Source of the DNA: Pseudomonas sp. Root71
Lineage (GTDB): Bacteria; Pseudomonadota; Gammaproteobacteria; Pseudomonadales; Pseudomonadaceae
NCBI RefSeq assembly: GCF_001429045.1
Contig: NZ_LMHY01000025.1
Location: forward strand, 378,040-442,039
Direction: 5' to 3'
DNA: 64,000 bases
Shown: one piece after another, positions 35,387 to 45,012 of the stretch
How positions within the stretch are numbered: position 1 is the first letter of the stretch
How the letters are laid out: each line of letters begins with the position of its first letter
Program-made: the position numbers and the translations under genes
Notes under the pieces: model-generated
What the model saw: the letters and a program-made list of their open reading frames with translations, nothing else
Told to the model about the DNA's origin: nothing
Database searches by the model: none

Positions 35387-36553
35387 ATGATGGGCGAATT
35401 CGATGCCATCCGACCTTACGACGACAGCGAAGTCCCGGCAGTGCTGGCACGACTGCTAGGCGACAAGGCGTTTCTAGATATCCTCACCCACTTCCGCTTC
35501 CCGCGTTTCGCCGGCGCTTTAGGCTGGGCACTCAAACCTCTTATAGCCCATCGGCTGCGCCGTGAGTTTGCCGGCATAACCTCCGTGGCCACGTTACAGG
35601 ACAAAGTCGAGCATTACGTCGACCATACCATCGAGCGCGCCACCGACGGTGTTACCTATACCGGGGTGGAGCAATTCAAGTCCGGCAGCGCCTACCTGTT
35701 CATCGCCAACCACCGCGACATCGTGATGGACCCGGCCTTCGTCAACTATGCCGTGTACCACGCCGGCCTGCCGACCCCGCGCATCGCCATTGGCGACAAC
35801 CTGCTGCAAAAGCCTTTCGTCAGCGACCTGATGCGTCTGAACAAGAGCTTCATCGTGCACCGCTCGATCAGCGGACGCCGGGAGAAAATGGCGGCTTATC
35901 AACTGTTGTCGGCATACATCAACCATTCGATCCGCAACGATTGCGCCTCGATCTGGATTGCCCAGGCCGAAGGCCGCGCCAAGGACGGTGACGACCGTAC
36001 CGAATCGGCGATCCTCAAGATGTTCCACATGAGCCGCAAGGACGAGCCGTTCGGTGAAGTCATCCAGTCGCTGAACCTGACCCCGGTGTCGATCAGCTAC
36101 GAGTACGACCCGTGCGACCAGGCCAAGGCCCGCGAGCTTTTCATCCGCGCCAGCACCGGCAGCTACACCAAGGTGCCGGGCGAGGATGACGTGAGCATCG
36201 CCAAGGGCATCACCGGCTACAAGGGCCGGGTGCATGTGAACTTTGCCGCGCCGATCACCGAACTGTTCGAAGACACCAAGCAATTGGCGGTCGAGATGGA
36301 CAGGCAAATCCTCAGCGGATACCGCTTGTTCCCGGTGCACTACCTGGCTTATGCACAGTGGAAGGACGCCGATCCGCAGTTGCAGGTACCGAAGGCCGCT
36401 GAAGTGTTCCCGACCGAGGAACTGACCAAGGCCCAGGAAGAATGGCAACGCCGCCTGGACGCCTGCCCTGAAGAGCATCGTCCATTCCTGGTGCTTCAAT
36501 ATGCGATGCCGGTACGCAATCAGTACCGGGTGAAGGCCGGATTGCCGCTGTAA
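35387..36553 (+). CDS. PlsC-like glycerolipid acyltransferase
   Basis: 388 residues (or 387 from the second ATG at 35390, which sits better from GAGAG). The acyltransferase motif I appears as ANHRDIVMDPAFVNYA (NHxxxxD). Motif II-like region FVSDLMRLNKSFIVHRSISGRREK and motif III-like WIAQAEGRAKDGDDRTE follow. No signal peptide; the N-terminus contains a membrane-associated segment. It is longer than PlsC (about 245), with about 140 C-terminal residues of unknown role. Acceptor lipid unknown. Confidence 0.85.
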   Translation: MMGEFDAIRPYDDSEVPAVLARLLGDKAFLDILTHFRFPRFAGALGWALKPLIAHRLRREFAGITSVATLQDKVEHYVDHTIERATDGVTYTGVEQFKSGSAYLFIANHRDIVMDPAFVNYAVYHAGLPTPRIAIGDNLLQKPFVSDLMRLNKSFIVHRSISGRREKMAAYQLLSAYINHSIRNDCASIWIAQAEGRAKDGDDRTESAILKMFHMSRKDEPFGEVIQSLNLTPVSISYEYDPCDQAKARELFIRASTGSYTKVPGEDDVSIAKGITGYKGRVHVNFAAPITELFEDTKQLAVEMDRQILSGYRLFPVHYLAYAQWKDADPQLQVPKAAEVFPTEELTKAQEEWQRRLDACPEEHRPFLVLQYAMPVRNQYRVKAGLPL

Positions 36554-36576
36554 GCGGTATCGGCTGGATGTGAAAA

Positions 36577-36601
36577 CGGCGCCCTCGAGGCGCCGCTTTT
36601 G
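36577..36601 (+). terminator. Rho-independent terminator after the acyltransferase gene
   Basis: Stem CGGCGCC/GGCGCCG with TCGA-containing loop, followed by a short CTTTT tract. Confidence 0.7.
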
Positions 36602-36629
36602 TATCTGTTCACCACAGTTTTGCGGTTAC

Positions 36630-36908
36630 TCAAACCTGAGTGCTGATCCACGACACCAGCAGCGCCATCCCCATGCAGGCAAAACCGAAGATGTAGAAAA
36701 ACCGGTTCATGCGCAAGGTCGCCCAGTCCAGCGTGGGCTCTGCGTTGGGACTGCTCTGGCGCTGCGCCTGCAAACTGGCCATCGCACGCAGTTCGCGACG
36801 ACGGGTGGCGTGCAGCAACCAGCCACCCGGGAAGGCAAAGAGCAAGGCCAGCAGATTGATCAATTTGGCGGGATGGGCGGTAAACAGCGTCATCAAGTGC
36901 AGCGACAT
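36630..36908 (-). CDS. Small two-span membrane protein, unknown
   Basis: 92 residues from ATG 36908, with GAGG 9 bases upstream. Hydrophobic segments at about 7-27 (AKLINLLALLFAFPGGWLL) and 68-90 (FFYIFGFACMGMALLVSWI) suggest two spans with an Arg-rich inside loop (HATRRRELRAM). No family recognised. Convergent with the acyltransferase gene. Confidence 0.65.
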   Translation of the reverse strand: MSLHLMTLFTAHPAKLINLLALLFAFPGGWLLHATRRRELRAMASLQAQRQSSPNAEPTLDWATLRMNRFFYIFGFACMGMALLVSWISTQV

Positions 36909-37023
36909 CACGAACCTCAAGTAAAACAGGTGGCAGGTGCCGGGCCGGCGACCGCGGCGCGGATTCTACCGAAAGCCTGCGCACCTGCCCTCGTTTTCCG
37001 ACAAATAACGAAGCTTTTGATCA

Positions 37024-37305
37024 ATGGCTGTCCTGAGTCACGGCTTCGTCATCTGTATCGGCGAACATGCGCACCTCGAAACCGACACGGATCACGTCAT
37101 GCTCCACGCCGAAAACCAGGATCGTCTTTACCTCATCACCCCCAGCGAAGAACAGCAAGCCCTCGTCGGCAGCCTCGCCTTCAATGTTCAAGACCGCCAT
37201 TGGCTGGTGTATTGCGCACTCGGTGGCCACCAGCATGCCGATTTACCGGAGGCGGATTTGCTGACGGGCGTGAGCGTGCTGGACTTTTACTCGCAAGCGG
37301 CCTGA
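37024..37305 (+). CDS. Hypothetical protein
   Basis: 93 residues from ATG 37024 with Pseudomonas-like codon use and balanced composition (MAVLSHGFVICIGEHAHLET; TPSEEQQALVGSLAFNVQDRHWLVYCALGG). No recognisable family, signal or membrane segment. The ribosome site is poor, so the start is uncertain. The stop lies 12 bases before a REP element. Confidence 0.5.
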   Translation: MAVLSHGFVICIGEHAHLETDTDHVMLHAENQDRLYLITPSEEQQALVGSLAFNVQDRHWLVYCALGGHQHADLPEADLLTGVSVLDFYSQAA

Positions 37306-37316
37306 CGATCTCTTCC

Positions 37317-37418
37317 TGTAGGAGCTGCCGCAGGCTGCGATCTTTTGATTTTGATCTTCGGCGGCTCCAAACCTTAAAAAACAAGATCAAAAGATCGCAG
37401 CCTGCGGCAGCTCCTACA
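37317..37418. repeat. Paired REP palindrome, family A
   Basis: TGTAGGAGCTGCCGCAGGCTGCGATCTTTTGAT and its inverted copy, with a longer 45-base spacer, between the hypothetical gene and the YajG-like gene. Confidence 0.85.
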
Positions 37419-37427
37419 TGGCTCGCA

Positions 37428-38012
37428 TTACTCGCCGAGAACCTGACCCACAGTCGGGTCCTTGAACAGGCGGGTCAACGCATCACTGAGCACATCGCTG
37501 ACCAGCTTGGTGTTGGTTTCCTGGTTAGGCGCCATACCGAAGCGCTGGTCCAGGGACGCACCGTAACGGCCGCTGTAGCGACGGTTGGCGTTTTGCACAT
37601 CTGAGCGGAAAGTCGCGCCGATGGTCGCTTCGGTCACGTACATGCCTTCTTTAGGCGACTGATACTTCAGCTCGGCGAGGGTCACGGTGATTTGCGGTGC
37701 ATTCGCCGCATTGGCGGTCGGGGTGAAGCCCAACAGGCGCACGGCAGCTTCGGCCTGAGCCTGCAGTTTCGGCAGGATCTGCGCGCCCTGCACGGTGATC
37801 GCGCTGGTCTCCGGGTACAGGCCACCACGGGTGCCGAGGGTTGGCGACGGACGTCCGTCCACCACACGCACCACAACAGGCTGACCGTGGCCGACGGGCG
37901 CCAGTTGAGCCGTCAACTTGGGTTCCGGGTTCAGTTGTTGCGGGCTGTGGGCGCAGCCAACCAGGGTCAAACTGGTCACAGTGATCAAACCGAACAACAG
38001 GCGTTGCAACAT
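37428..38012 (-). CDS. YajG family lipoprotein
   Basis: 194 residues from ATG 38012. Signal peptide with lipobox TLVGCAH, Cys20 lipidated. YajG fold: PVVVRVVDGRPSPTLGTRGG, RLLGFTPTANAANAPQITVTLAELKY, then DVLSDALTRLFKDP. In E. coli YajG is an outer-membrane lipoprotein of unknown function, often next to ampG. The upstream extension to 38087 lacks a signal peptide at its N-terminus and is rejected. Confidence 0.85.
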   Translation of the reverse strand: MLQRLLFGLITVTSLTLVGCAHSPQQLNPEPKLTAQLAPVGHGQPVVVRVVDGRPSPTLGTRGGLYPETSAITVQGAQILPKLQAQAEAAVRLLGFTPTANAANAPQITVTLAELKYQSPKEGMYVTEATIGATFRSDVQNANRRYSGRYGASLDQRFGMAPNQETNTKLVSDVLSDALTRLFKDPTVGQVLGE

Positions 38013-38216
38013 GCTCTTCTCTCCAGAATCAGGCACAAACAGGCCGGCAGTATAGCGGTGCGCCACTGCGGGGAACCAGCACCGCACAGTGTTTGATTAT
38101 ATCTCTGACAAACCCTTGCTCATGCGGTTCCTGTCACACAGATGTCACCCCCCATACACTTGCACGTAATGGCCTGCAGGCAACCTTCTCGGCAGTCACC
38201 CAAACGGTATTTTGCC

Positions 38217-38456
38217 ATGCGCCATCTGATCTCTCTGTTCGCGCCACGCCCACTGCATCGCTGCTTCGCCCTGCTCGACCGCAACGGCCGCTGCCAGGCC
38301 TTCAGGCAGTGCAGCCTCCAGCCCATGGGCGATGGCTGGGTTGAAATCGAAGAGATTCGCCTGAACTGGCTGAATCAGCCACTGCCTGCCGGTGCCCGCG
38401 TCGTTTCCCGGCAGCACCGGCCACGCTCGCGTGCACAGCATCTGATGACGACCTGA
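38217..38456 (+). CDS. Hypothetical small protein
   Basis: 79 residues, MRHLISLFAPRPLHRCFALL..WVEIEEIRLNWLNQPLP.. from ATG 38217. Codon use fits the genome. No ribosome site is obvious and no family recognised. The C-terminus is Arg-rich (SRQHRPRSRAQH). Could be a conserved Pseudomonas orphan or a spurious frame. Confidence 0.45.
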   Translation: MRHLISLFAPRPLHRCFALLDRNGRCQAFRQCSLQPMGDGWVEIEEIRLNWLNQPLPAGARVVSRQHRPRSRAQHLMTT

Positions 38457-39194
38457 CCAAACACCTAATAAAAGTCATTAAACACGACCATTTCCCTGCG
38501 TTTCTTAGATACAATCTCCCCCCGATTATAAGGACGTCTCCTGATCGGGCCTCGCAGCATCGTCAATGCGCTTGTATTGACACCCCGAACCGCCCACAGA
38601 GAGCCGCCCACACAGATCGAGTGAAGCTGGCGCGCTTGCTGTTTTATTGAGCAAAACCTCCACTTTTCGCGAATCTGCAGAGCTGTCATTACGCTCGGTC
38701 ACTGAGCTGTTTGCCCGTTTTGCCTGCCCTGTATCCCATGGCGGCAATCCATCCGGGCACGGTGCCAGCCTGGGACAGCCCTTTTTTGAGGTTCACGTCT
38801 TCAAAAGAGCGTGAAAAAAACGGGTTTTCACAACTTCACAAGAGTGTGGCGAGCAAATGAATAGTTTTGCGTCTGAACATGCACCATTAGCGTCTACAAC
38901 AGCCCAACGACACAGGACCGAGTATTCCTCGAACACCGGAGCCTGAAGCCTGTCCGCTACGGATTTGGTTGCACAAACGGATGTATCGACCATAAGTCGA
39001 ATTGCCTCCCGCGCGCCGAAATGAGTTCATATGGCTCATAGGCCCGGCAGGTAGCGTCCGTCGAAGTTGCGATAAATTGCGAAGATTCGGACATGGCGAT
39101 ACTGCCATGAGATCCAGGGGCATCACTGACTCGCCCCGGAACGCCTGGCAGCCATGCCGACAATTTGGTGCTGCAGATTTTGGAGACGCGTTAA
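38457..39194 (+). other. Long non-coding leader region upstream of mqo
   Basis: 738 bases with no convincing gene. Visible elements: dense competing hairpins at 38792-38831 (TTCACG/CGTGAA and GTGAAAA/TTTTCAC overlapping each other); a 29-codon frame at 38857-38946 (ATG AAT AGT.. to TGA, beginning MNSFASEHAPLA); TTGCAC-N16-CATAAG at 38969-38996 as a possible promoter; and TACAAT at 38510. The mqo ribosome site TTGGAGA is at 39180. A long 5' UTR, a small RNA or a degraded gene are all possible. Confidence 0.5.
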
Positions 39195-40703
39195 ATGGCG
39201 CATAACGAAGCAGTCGACGTAGTACTGGTTGGGGCCGGCATCATGAGTGCCACCCTTGCAGTACTGCTCAAAGAGCTCGACCCCGCGATCAAGCTGGAAG
39301 TCGTCGAGCTGATGGATTCCGGTGCCGCGGAGAGTTCCAACCCGTGGAACAACGCCGGTACCGGTCACGCCGGGCTGTGTGAGCTCAACTACACGCCGCA
39401 GGCCGCCGATGGCACCGTCGACATCAAGAAAGCCGTGCACATCAACACCCAGTTCGAGGTGTCGAAGCAGTTCTGGTCGTACCTGACCAAAAAAGGCACG
39501 TTCGGCTCGTGCAAATCGTTTATCAGCCCGGTGCCTCACCTGAGTTTCGTGCAGGGCGACAGCGGCGTGTCCTTCCTCAAGGAGCGCTTCAAGGTGCTGA
39601 GCAAGCACCACGCCTTTTCGGACATGGAGTACACCGAAGACAAGGCCAAGATGGCCGAGTGGATGCCGCTGATGATGCCTGGCCGCGATCCTGGCGAAAC
39701 CCTCGCCGCGACCCGCGTGATCAATGGCACCGACGTCAACTTCGGCGCCCTGACCAACCAGTTGCTCAAGCACCTGACCAGCGCACCCGATGCCCAGGTC
39801 AAGTACTGCAAGCGCGTGACCGGCCTCAAGCGCAGCAACGGCGGCTGGACCGTGAGCATCAAGGACGTCAACAGCGGCAACACCCGTGAAGTCGACGCCA
39901 AGTTCGTCTTCCTCGGCGCTGGCGGCGCGGCACTGCCGCTGCTGCAGGCTTCGGGCATCGAAGAGAGCAAAGGCTTCGGCGGCTTCCCGATCAGCGGCCA
40001 ATGGCTGCGTTGCGACAACCCGGAAGTGGTCAAGCACCACCAGGCCAAGGTCTACAGCCAGGCTGCCGTAGGTTCGCCGCCAATGTCCGTGCCGCACCTG
40101 GACACCCGCGTGGTCGAAGGCAAGAAGTCCCTGCTGTTCGGACCTTATGCCGGTTTCACCACCAAGTTCCTCAAGCACGGCTCCTTCATGGACCTGCCGA
40201 TGTCGGTTCGCGCCGGCAACATCGGGCCGATGCTTTCCGTGGCAAAAAACAACATGGACCTGACCAAGTACCTGGTCAGCGAAGTGATGCAGTCGATGGA
40301 GCAGCGCCTGGAGTCCCTGCGCCGCTTCTACCCTGAGGCGAAAGCTGAAGACTGGCGCCTGGAAGTGGCCGGCCAACGAGTGCAGATCATCAAGAAAGAC
40401 CCGAAAAAAGGCGGCATCCTGCAATTCGGTACCGAACTGGTCGCGGCCAAGGACGGTTCCCTGGCGGCACTGCTCGGCGCTTCGCCAGGTGCCTCGGTGA
40501 CCGTTTCGATCATGCTTGAGCTGATCGAAAAATGCTTCCCGGGCAAAGCCAAGGGCGAATGGGCCAGCAAACTGGCAGAAATCTTCCCGGCCCGGGAAAA
40601 GGTCCTGGAAACCGACGCTGCGCTGTATCGAAAGATCAATACGCAGAACAACGTTGCCCTGGAATTGGTTGAAGCCAGCAGCGAGACCGAAAGCTACGCT
40701 TGA
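39195..40703 (+). CDS. mqo: Malate:quinone oxidoreductase
   Basis: 502 residues. FAD-binding [24 protein letters not shown] at the N-terminus, then [23 protein letters not shown], the Mqo signature, and [13 protein letters not shown]. The peripheral membrane enzyme oxidises malate to oxaloacetate and reduces quinone, the main malate-oxidising step in many pseudomonads. ATG 39195 with GGAGA upstream. Followed by a strong terminator. PA4640 (mqoB) has the same neighbours in P. aeruginosa. Confidence 0.95.
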   Translation: MAHNEAVDVVLVGAGIMSATLAVLLKELDPAIKLEVVELMDSGAAESSNPWNNAGTGHAGLCELNYTPQAADGTVDIKKAVHINTQFEVSKQFWSYLTKKGTFGSCKSFISPVPHLSFVQGDSGVSFLKERFKVLSKHHAFSDMEYTEDKAKMAEWMPLMMPGRDPGETLAATRVINGTDVNFGALTNQLLKHLTSAPDAQVKYCKRVTGLKRSNGGWTVSIKDVNSGNTREVDAKFVFLGAGGAALPLLQASGIEESKGFGGFPISGQWLRCDNPEVVKHHQAKVYSQAAVGSPPMSVPHLDTRVVEGKKSLLFGPYAGFTTKFLKHGSFMDLPMSVRAGNIGPMLSVAKNNMDLTKYLVSEVMQSMEQRLESLRRFYPEAKAEDWRLEVAGQRVQIIKKDPKKGGILQFGTELVAAKDGSLAALLGASPGASVTVSIMLELIEKCFPGKAKGEWASKLAEIFPAREKVLETDAALYRKINTQNNVALELVEASSETESYA

Positions 40704-40714
40704 TTCGGCCTTAT

Positions 40715-40754
40715 AAAAAACGCCCCGTTCTCACTGAGAGCGGGGCGTTTTTTT
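40715..40754 (+). terminator. Rho-independent terminator after mqo
   Basis: Stem AACGCCCCG/CGGGGCGTT around TTCTCACTGAGAG, with A6 before and T7 after; efficient in the plus direction. Confidence 0.9.
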
Positions 40755-40763
40755 ATGCCTTTA

Positions 40764-40841
40764 TAAGATCGCAGCCTTCGGCAGCTCCTACAGGAGGTAC
40801 GCCGTTCCAAAGTAGGAGCTGCCGAAGGCTGCGATCTTTTG
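40764..40841. repeat. Paired REP palindrome, family A
   Basis: AAGATCGCAGCCTTCGGCAGCTCCTACA and its inverted copy 20 bases later. The convergent gene stop at 40846 lies immediately beyond. Confidence 0.85.
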
Positions 40842-40845
40842 ATCT

Positions 40846-41133
40846 TTAACCGCGAGCTTTTTCGATCAGCTCGATGTAATCCGGCGCGTTGCGCTGATCC
40901 TTGATCAGGGCAACGAAGTCATTTCCGTGCTCATCCTTGCCATTGACGTCGTAACCCGCTTCGACGAAGAACGTCAGGAAACGCGCGAAATCGTCGATGC
41001 GCAGGCCACGGTAGGCCTTGACCAGTTTGTGCAGGGACGGCGAAGTCGCGTCGACCGGTTCGAAATCGAGAAACAATTTGATCTGCTCATCGCCGATCTC
41101 GTCACCAATCACTTGTTTTTTATCTTTACGCAT
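40846..41133 (-). CDS. PA4642-like conserved hypothetical protein
   Basis: 95 residues, MRKDKKQVIGDEIGDEQIKL. Acidic, no signal or membrane segment, with FLDFEPVDATSPSLHKLVKAYRGLRIDDFARFLTFFVEAGYDVNGKDEHGNDF, an ankyrin-like fragment by eye. Matches in place and size a conserved Pseudomonas protein next to mqoB. Function unknown. Confidence 0.75.
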   Translation of the reverse strand: MRKDKKQVIGDEIGDEQIKLFLDFEPVDATSPSLHKLVKAYRGLRIDDFARFLTFFVEAGYDVNGKDEHGNDFVALIKDQRNAPDYIELIEKARG

Positions 41134-41196
41134 TGCCGACTCCAGCTCGCAGACATTTCACGGGGCGGGCAGTTTACCCCTGCGCAGGCACAAGGC

Positions 41197-41682
41197 TCAA
41201 CGCGGACGAGTACTGCCGGTGTGCAGATCGGCCCAGACATGGCCATTGGCATAGCTGAGAAACTGGCAATACACCGTGTCGTTGCGCAACAAGTCGATCA
41301 CCACCCGGTATTGCGCCAGCGGGTAATAGAGGGTCAGGGTCTTGCTCGCCTCGTCGTAAACCGGCTTCTTCAGGCTTTTGCTTTCACCATCGAAGTTGAT
41401 CAGCACCTGACTGATGGTGGCACCCTTGTTCAGGGATTTGCCCTTGAGACGAATCATTAATGGGGACGTGACCGGAATCGGCTGTTGATTGGATTGACGC
41501 TGAGCACCGACCACCACCGAATAATCGGTGACCTGCATCAGTTGCTGCTGTTCGGGATCACTGTCACGCAGGGTCAAGTCATCGGGCGGCAGGAACTGCG
41601 CATGCATGGGCGCCGGCGCGGCGGCCAGGGGCAGGCTGAGGGTCAGCAACAGGGCTGTGCAGCAGCGGATCGAACGGCTCAT
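41197..41682 (-). CDS. Secreted protein of unknown function
   Basis: 161 residues from ATG 41682. Signal peptide IRCCTALLLTLSLPLAAAPA, with cleavage near residue 22. The mature part has DDLTLRDSDPEQQQLMQVTDYSVVVG and a beta-rich stretch SLKKPVYDEASKTLTLYYPLAQYRVVIDLL. No lipobox, no family recognised. Periplasmic location predicted. Confidence 0.7.
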   Translation of the reverse strand: MSRSIRCCTALLLTLSLPLAAAPAPMHAQFLPPDDLTLRDSDPEQQQLMQVTDYSVVVGAQRQSNQQPIPVTSPLMIRLKGKSLNKGATISQVLINFDGESKSLKKPVYDEASKTLTLYYPLAQYRVVIDLLRNDTVYCQFLSYANGHVWADLHTGSTRPR

Positions 41683-41754
41683 GGCAGGCTCCGGAATCGG
41701 GGCCGAGCACTCTAGCATGGGCTGAAGGAAGTGGTTCAAGTGCACAGAAACCCC

Positions 41755-41846
41755 TGTGGGAGCGGGCTTGCTCGCGAAAGCGGTGTGTCAGCTAATTTGA
41801 TGTCGGCTGACACGCCCTCTTCGCGAGCAAGCCCGCTCCCACAGGG
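41755..41846. repeat. Paired REP palindrome, family B
   Basis: TGTGGGAGCGGGCTTGCTCGCGAAAG and the inverted copy TTCGCGAGCAAGCCCGCTCCCACA about 40 bases later, between two same-strand genes. Confidence 0.85.
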
Positions 41847-41853
41847 GCAAAGA

Positions 41854-42327
41854 TCAGTCGAACTGCGCGCGCATCCAGGCCTGATACTCGGCAACACCAG
41901 GCTCGCCTTCGCGTGGCGCCCAATGCGCCAGCTCACCCTCACCGACCGGGCGATAAGGTCCGGCCTTGCATTCGAACATCAGGCTGTCGGCCTCGAGCAC
42001 CACCAAACCGTGGAACACACCGGTTGGCAGGTCCACGCCAACACAGTCGCCACCGGCCTGGAGCACGGTCTTGCTGAGCACCGCACCGGTCTCGTCAAAG
42101 ATCAACACACCCAGCCGCCCCTTGAGAACCAACAGGGTTTCGGCCTTGTTGTCGCCCAAATGCCGGTGAGGCGGGATATACGTGGACGGCTGCAACCCCA
42201 CCGCCATGCGATGGCAGGCGTCTTCCATCTGATGGAAGTTGTGATGCTGGCGCCCACGAGGACTGGCCGCGGCTTTCCCGGCCAGCTCGGCGAACAGGGT
42301 CTGATCCAGAAAGCGAGGCGTATCCAT
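41854..42327 (-). CDS. WbuC-family cupin-fold metalloprotein
   Basis: 157 residues. Cupin motifs: TYIPPHRHLGDNKAETLLVLKGRLGVLIFD (metal ligands His..His..Glu) and LPTGVFHGLVVLEADSLMFECKAGPY with the third His. WbuC proteins are uncharacterised, found near polysaccharide loci in some bacteria. Start ATG 42327, 3 bases after hpt, so cotranscribed with it. Confidence 0.85.
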   Translation of the reverse strand: MDTPRFLDQTLFAELAGKAAASPRGRQHHNFHQMEDACHRMAVGLQPSTYIPPHRHLGDNKAETLLVLKGRLGVLIFDETGAVLSKTVLQAGGDCVGVDLPTGVFHGLVVLEADSLMFECKAGPYRPVGEGELAHWAPREGEPGVAEYQAWMRAQFD

Positions 42328-42330
42328 GTC

Positions 42331-42888
42331 TTACATTCCTTTAACGGCGAAAATCCCGTTGGCGTTACGCCAGTAGCCTTTGTAGTCCATGCCGTAACCG
42401 AAGATGTAGCGATCGATGCACGGCAGGCCGACGAAGTCGGCCTTGAGGTCCGGACGGGCCTTGCGGTCGTGGTCTTTGTCGATCAGCACGGCGGTGTGCA
42501 CTTTGCGGGCACCGGCGTGTTTGCAGAAGTCGATGATCGCGCCCAGGGTGTGACCTTCGTCGAGGATGTCGTCGATGATCAGCACGTCACGGTCGATGAA
42601 GGAAACTTCCGGCTTGGCTTTCCAGAACAGGTCGCCGCCGCTGGTTTCGTTGCGATAGCGGGTGGCGTGCAGGTAGGACGCTTCCAGCGGGAAGTGCAGG
42701 TAGGTCAGCAGCTTGCCGGAGAAAATCAGCCCGCCGTTCATCACGCAGAACACCACCGGGTTGCTGTCCGCCAGTTGATCGTTGATTTGTGCACCGACGC
42801 GGGCGATGGCCGCCTCGACTTCAGCTTCGGTGTACAGGCAGTCAGCCTCTCGCATGATTTGACGGATATGCTCGAGATCAGCGGACAT
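42331..42888 (-). CDS. hpt: Hypoxanthine-guanine phosphoribosyltransferase
   Basis: 185 residues from ATG 42888 (MSADLEHIRQIMREADCLYT). PRPP-binding motif VLIIDDILDEGHTL at about residues 97-110. It converts hypoxanthine and guanine to IMP and GMP in purine salvage. Divergent from upp; the 170-base gap holds both promoters. Order hpt/upp/uraA as in P. putida PP_0745-0747. Confidence 0.93.
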   Translation of the reverse strand: MSADLEHIRQIMREADCLYTEAEVEAAIARVGAQINDQLADSNPVVFCVMNGGLIFSGKLLTYLHFPLEASYLHATRYRNETSGGDLFWKAKPEVSFIDRDVLIIDDILDEGHTLGAIIDFCKHAGARKVHTAVLIDKDHDRKARPDLKADFVGLPCIDRYIFGYGMDYKGYWRNANGIFAVKGM

Positions 42889-43062
42889 GGCGCTCTCCAA
42901 GGTTTTGGGGGGAGGGACGGATTCGGAAAAGCGGGCAAAGGTACGCATCAAGCGAGGCCAGATCAAGTGTTTGTGGACTAACGTACTGTATGTCTATAGG
43001 ACAACACCCTCGGATAGATTAATCTAGGCCGGTTTTTTTGCCCGCCGCCGGAGCCTTTCCCC

Positions 43063-43701
43063 ATGCCCATCCATGAGATCCGCCACCCGCTGATCCGTCA
43101 TAAACTTGGCCTGATGCGCCGCGCAGACATCAGCACCAAGAATTTCCGTGAGCTCGCTCAGGAAGTCGGCGCCTTGCTGACCTATGAAGCCACCAAAGAC
43201 CTGCCGCTGGAATCCTACGATATCGAAGGCTGGTGCGGCACGGTGTCGGTCGAGAAAATCGCCGGCAAGAAGATTACTGTCGTGCCGATCCTGCGTGCCG
43301 GCATCGGCATGCTTGAGGGCGTGCTCAGCCTGATCCCGGGGGCCAAGGTCAGCGCCGTCGGCGTTGCCCGCAACGAAGAAACCCTGCAGGCCCACACCTA
43401 CCTGGAAAAGCTGGTTCCGGAAATCAACGAACGCCTGGCGATGATCATCGACCCGATGCTCGCCACCGGCAGCTCCATGGTTGCCACCATCGACTTGCTG
43501 AAAAAGGCCGGCTGCCGCGACATCCGCGCCATGGTGCTGGTTGCCGCCCCGGAAGGCATCGCCGCCGTAGAGAAAGCTCACCCGGACGTGATCATCTACA
43601 CCGCTTCCATTGATCAGAAACTGAACGAACACGGTTACATCATCCCTGGACTGGGCGATGCCGGTGACAAGATCTTCGGCACCAAGCAGAAGGACGCGTG
43701 A
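43063..43701 (+). CDS. upp: Uracil phosphoribosyltransferase
   Basis: 212 residues. Starts [24 protein letters not shown] motif [25 protein letters not shown] and the C-terminal uracil-binding [16 protein letters not shown]. It converts uracil and PRPP to UMP. Stop TGA is 2 bases before the uraA ATG, an operon. Confidence 0.96.
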   Translation: MPIHEIRHPLIRHKLGLMRRADISTKNFRELAQEVGALLTYEATKDLPLESYDIEGWCGTVSVEKIAGKKITVVPILRAGIGMLEGVLSLIPGAKVSAVGVARNEETLQAHTYLEKLVPEINERLAMIIDPMLATGSSMVATIDLLKKAGCRDIRAMVLVAAPEGIAAVEKAHPDVIIYTASIDQKLNEHGYIIPGLGDAGDKIFGTKQKDA

Positions 43702-43703
43702 CC

Positions 43704-44978
43704 ATGCAGCAAGAGTTCAACGATCCGCTCTGGCGCACGGTGCTGTCGGGTGCACAGATGCTGTTCGTGGCCTTCGGCGCCCTGGTGTTGATGCCGCTGA
43801 TTACCGGACTCGACCCGAACGTGGCGCTGTTCACGGCCGGCCTGGGGACGATCCTGTTCCAGATCGTCACCGGGCGTCAGGTGCCAGTGTTCCTGGCATC
43901 TAGCTTTGCCTTCATCACCCCGATCATTCTCGCCAAGGGCCAGTTCGGCCTGGCCGCGACCATGGGCGGCGTGATGGCGGCAGGTTTCGTCTACACCTTC
44001 CTCGGCCTCGCGGTGAAGATCAAAGGCACCGGTTTCATCGACCGCTTGCTGCCGCCGGTGGTAATCGGTCCGGTGATTATTTCGATCGGCCTGGCCATGG
44101 CGCCGATTGCCGCCAACATGGCCATGGGCAAGGCCGGCGATGGCAGTGAATTGATTCATTACCAGACGGCAATGATGATTTCGATGCCCGCACTGCTGAC
44201 CACACTGATCGTCGCGGTATTCGGCAAGGGCATCTTCCGCCTGGTGCCGATCATCTCCGGCGTGCTGGTGGGCTTTGGCATGGCGTTCTACTTCGGTGTG
44301 GTCGATACCGCGAAGATTGCGGCGGCACCCTGGTTCGCCATCCCGCACTTCACCGCGCCGGAATTCAACTGGCAGGCGATTCTGTTCATCGTACCGGTGG
44401 CCCTGGCCCCGGCCATCGAACACATCGGCGGCGTGATTGCCGTGGGTAGCGTGACCGGTCGCGATTACCTGAAGAAGCCCGGCCTGCACCGCACCCTGCT
44501 CGGTGACGGCATTGCCACCACGGCGGCCGGTCTGTTCGGCGGTCCGCCCAACACCACCTACGCCGAAGTGACCGGCGCGGTGATGCTGACCAAGAACTAC
44601 AACCCGAAAATCATGACCTGGGCGGCGATCTTCGCCATCAGCCTGGCGTTCATCGGCAAGTTCGGCGCACTGCTGCAAAGCATTCCGGTACCGGTGATGG
44701 GCGGGATTCTGTGCCTGTTGTTCGGTTCGATCGCGGCGGTGGGGATGAACACGCTGATCCGCCACAAGATCGATCTGGGCGAGGCGCGCAATCTGGTGAT
44801 TGTGTCGGTGACCCTGGTTTTCGGGATCGGCGGCGTGCTGATCGGCACCGGCACCGGGCCGGACGATTTCGGCCTCAAGGGCATCGCGCTGTGCGCGGTG
44901 GTGGCGATTGGCTTGAACCTGATCCTGCCGGGCAACGACAGCTGGAAGCACAAGAAAGCGGATGAGCCGCTGATCTAA
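43704..44978 (+). CDS. uraA: Uracil-xanthine permease
   Basis: 424 residues from ATG 43704. NCS2-family transporter with about 12-14 spans, FVAFGALVLMPLITGLDPN at the N-terminus and the NAT signature-like GGPPNTTYAEVTGAVMLTKNYN near residue 276. It brings uracil into the cell with protons and feeds upp. The gene ends at a REP element. Confidence 0.93.
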   Translation: MQQEFNDPLWRTVLSGAQMLFVAFGALVLMPLITGLDPNVALFTAGLGTILFQIVTGRQVPVFLASSFAFITPIILAKGQFGLAATMGGVMAAGFVYTFLGLAVKIKGTGFIDRLLPPVVIGPVIISIGLAMAPIAANMAMGKAGDGSELIHYQTAMMISMPALLTTLIVAVFGKGIFRLVPIISGVLVGFGMAFYFGVVDTAKIAAAPWFAIPHFTAPEFNWQAILFIVPVALAPAIEHIGGVIAVGSVTGRDYLKKPGLHRTLLGDGIATTAAGLFGGPPNTTYAEVTGAVMLTKNYNPKIMTWAAIFAISLAFIGKFGALLQSIPVPVMGGILCLLFGSIAAVGMNTLIRHKIDLGEARNLVIVSVTLVFGIGGVLIGTGTGPDDFGLKGIALCAVVAIGLNLILPGNDSWKHKKADEPLI

Positions 44979-45012
44979 GCAGGTTCGGATTCTTCGCTGA
45001 CTGAAAGACCCT

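Noticed and set aside
39123-40424. 433-codon open frame on the minus strand opposite mqo
   Set aside because: Antisense to mqo, which has full family signatures; a codon-bias artefact.
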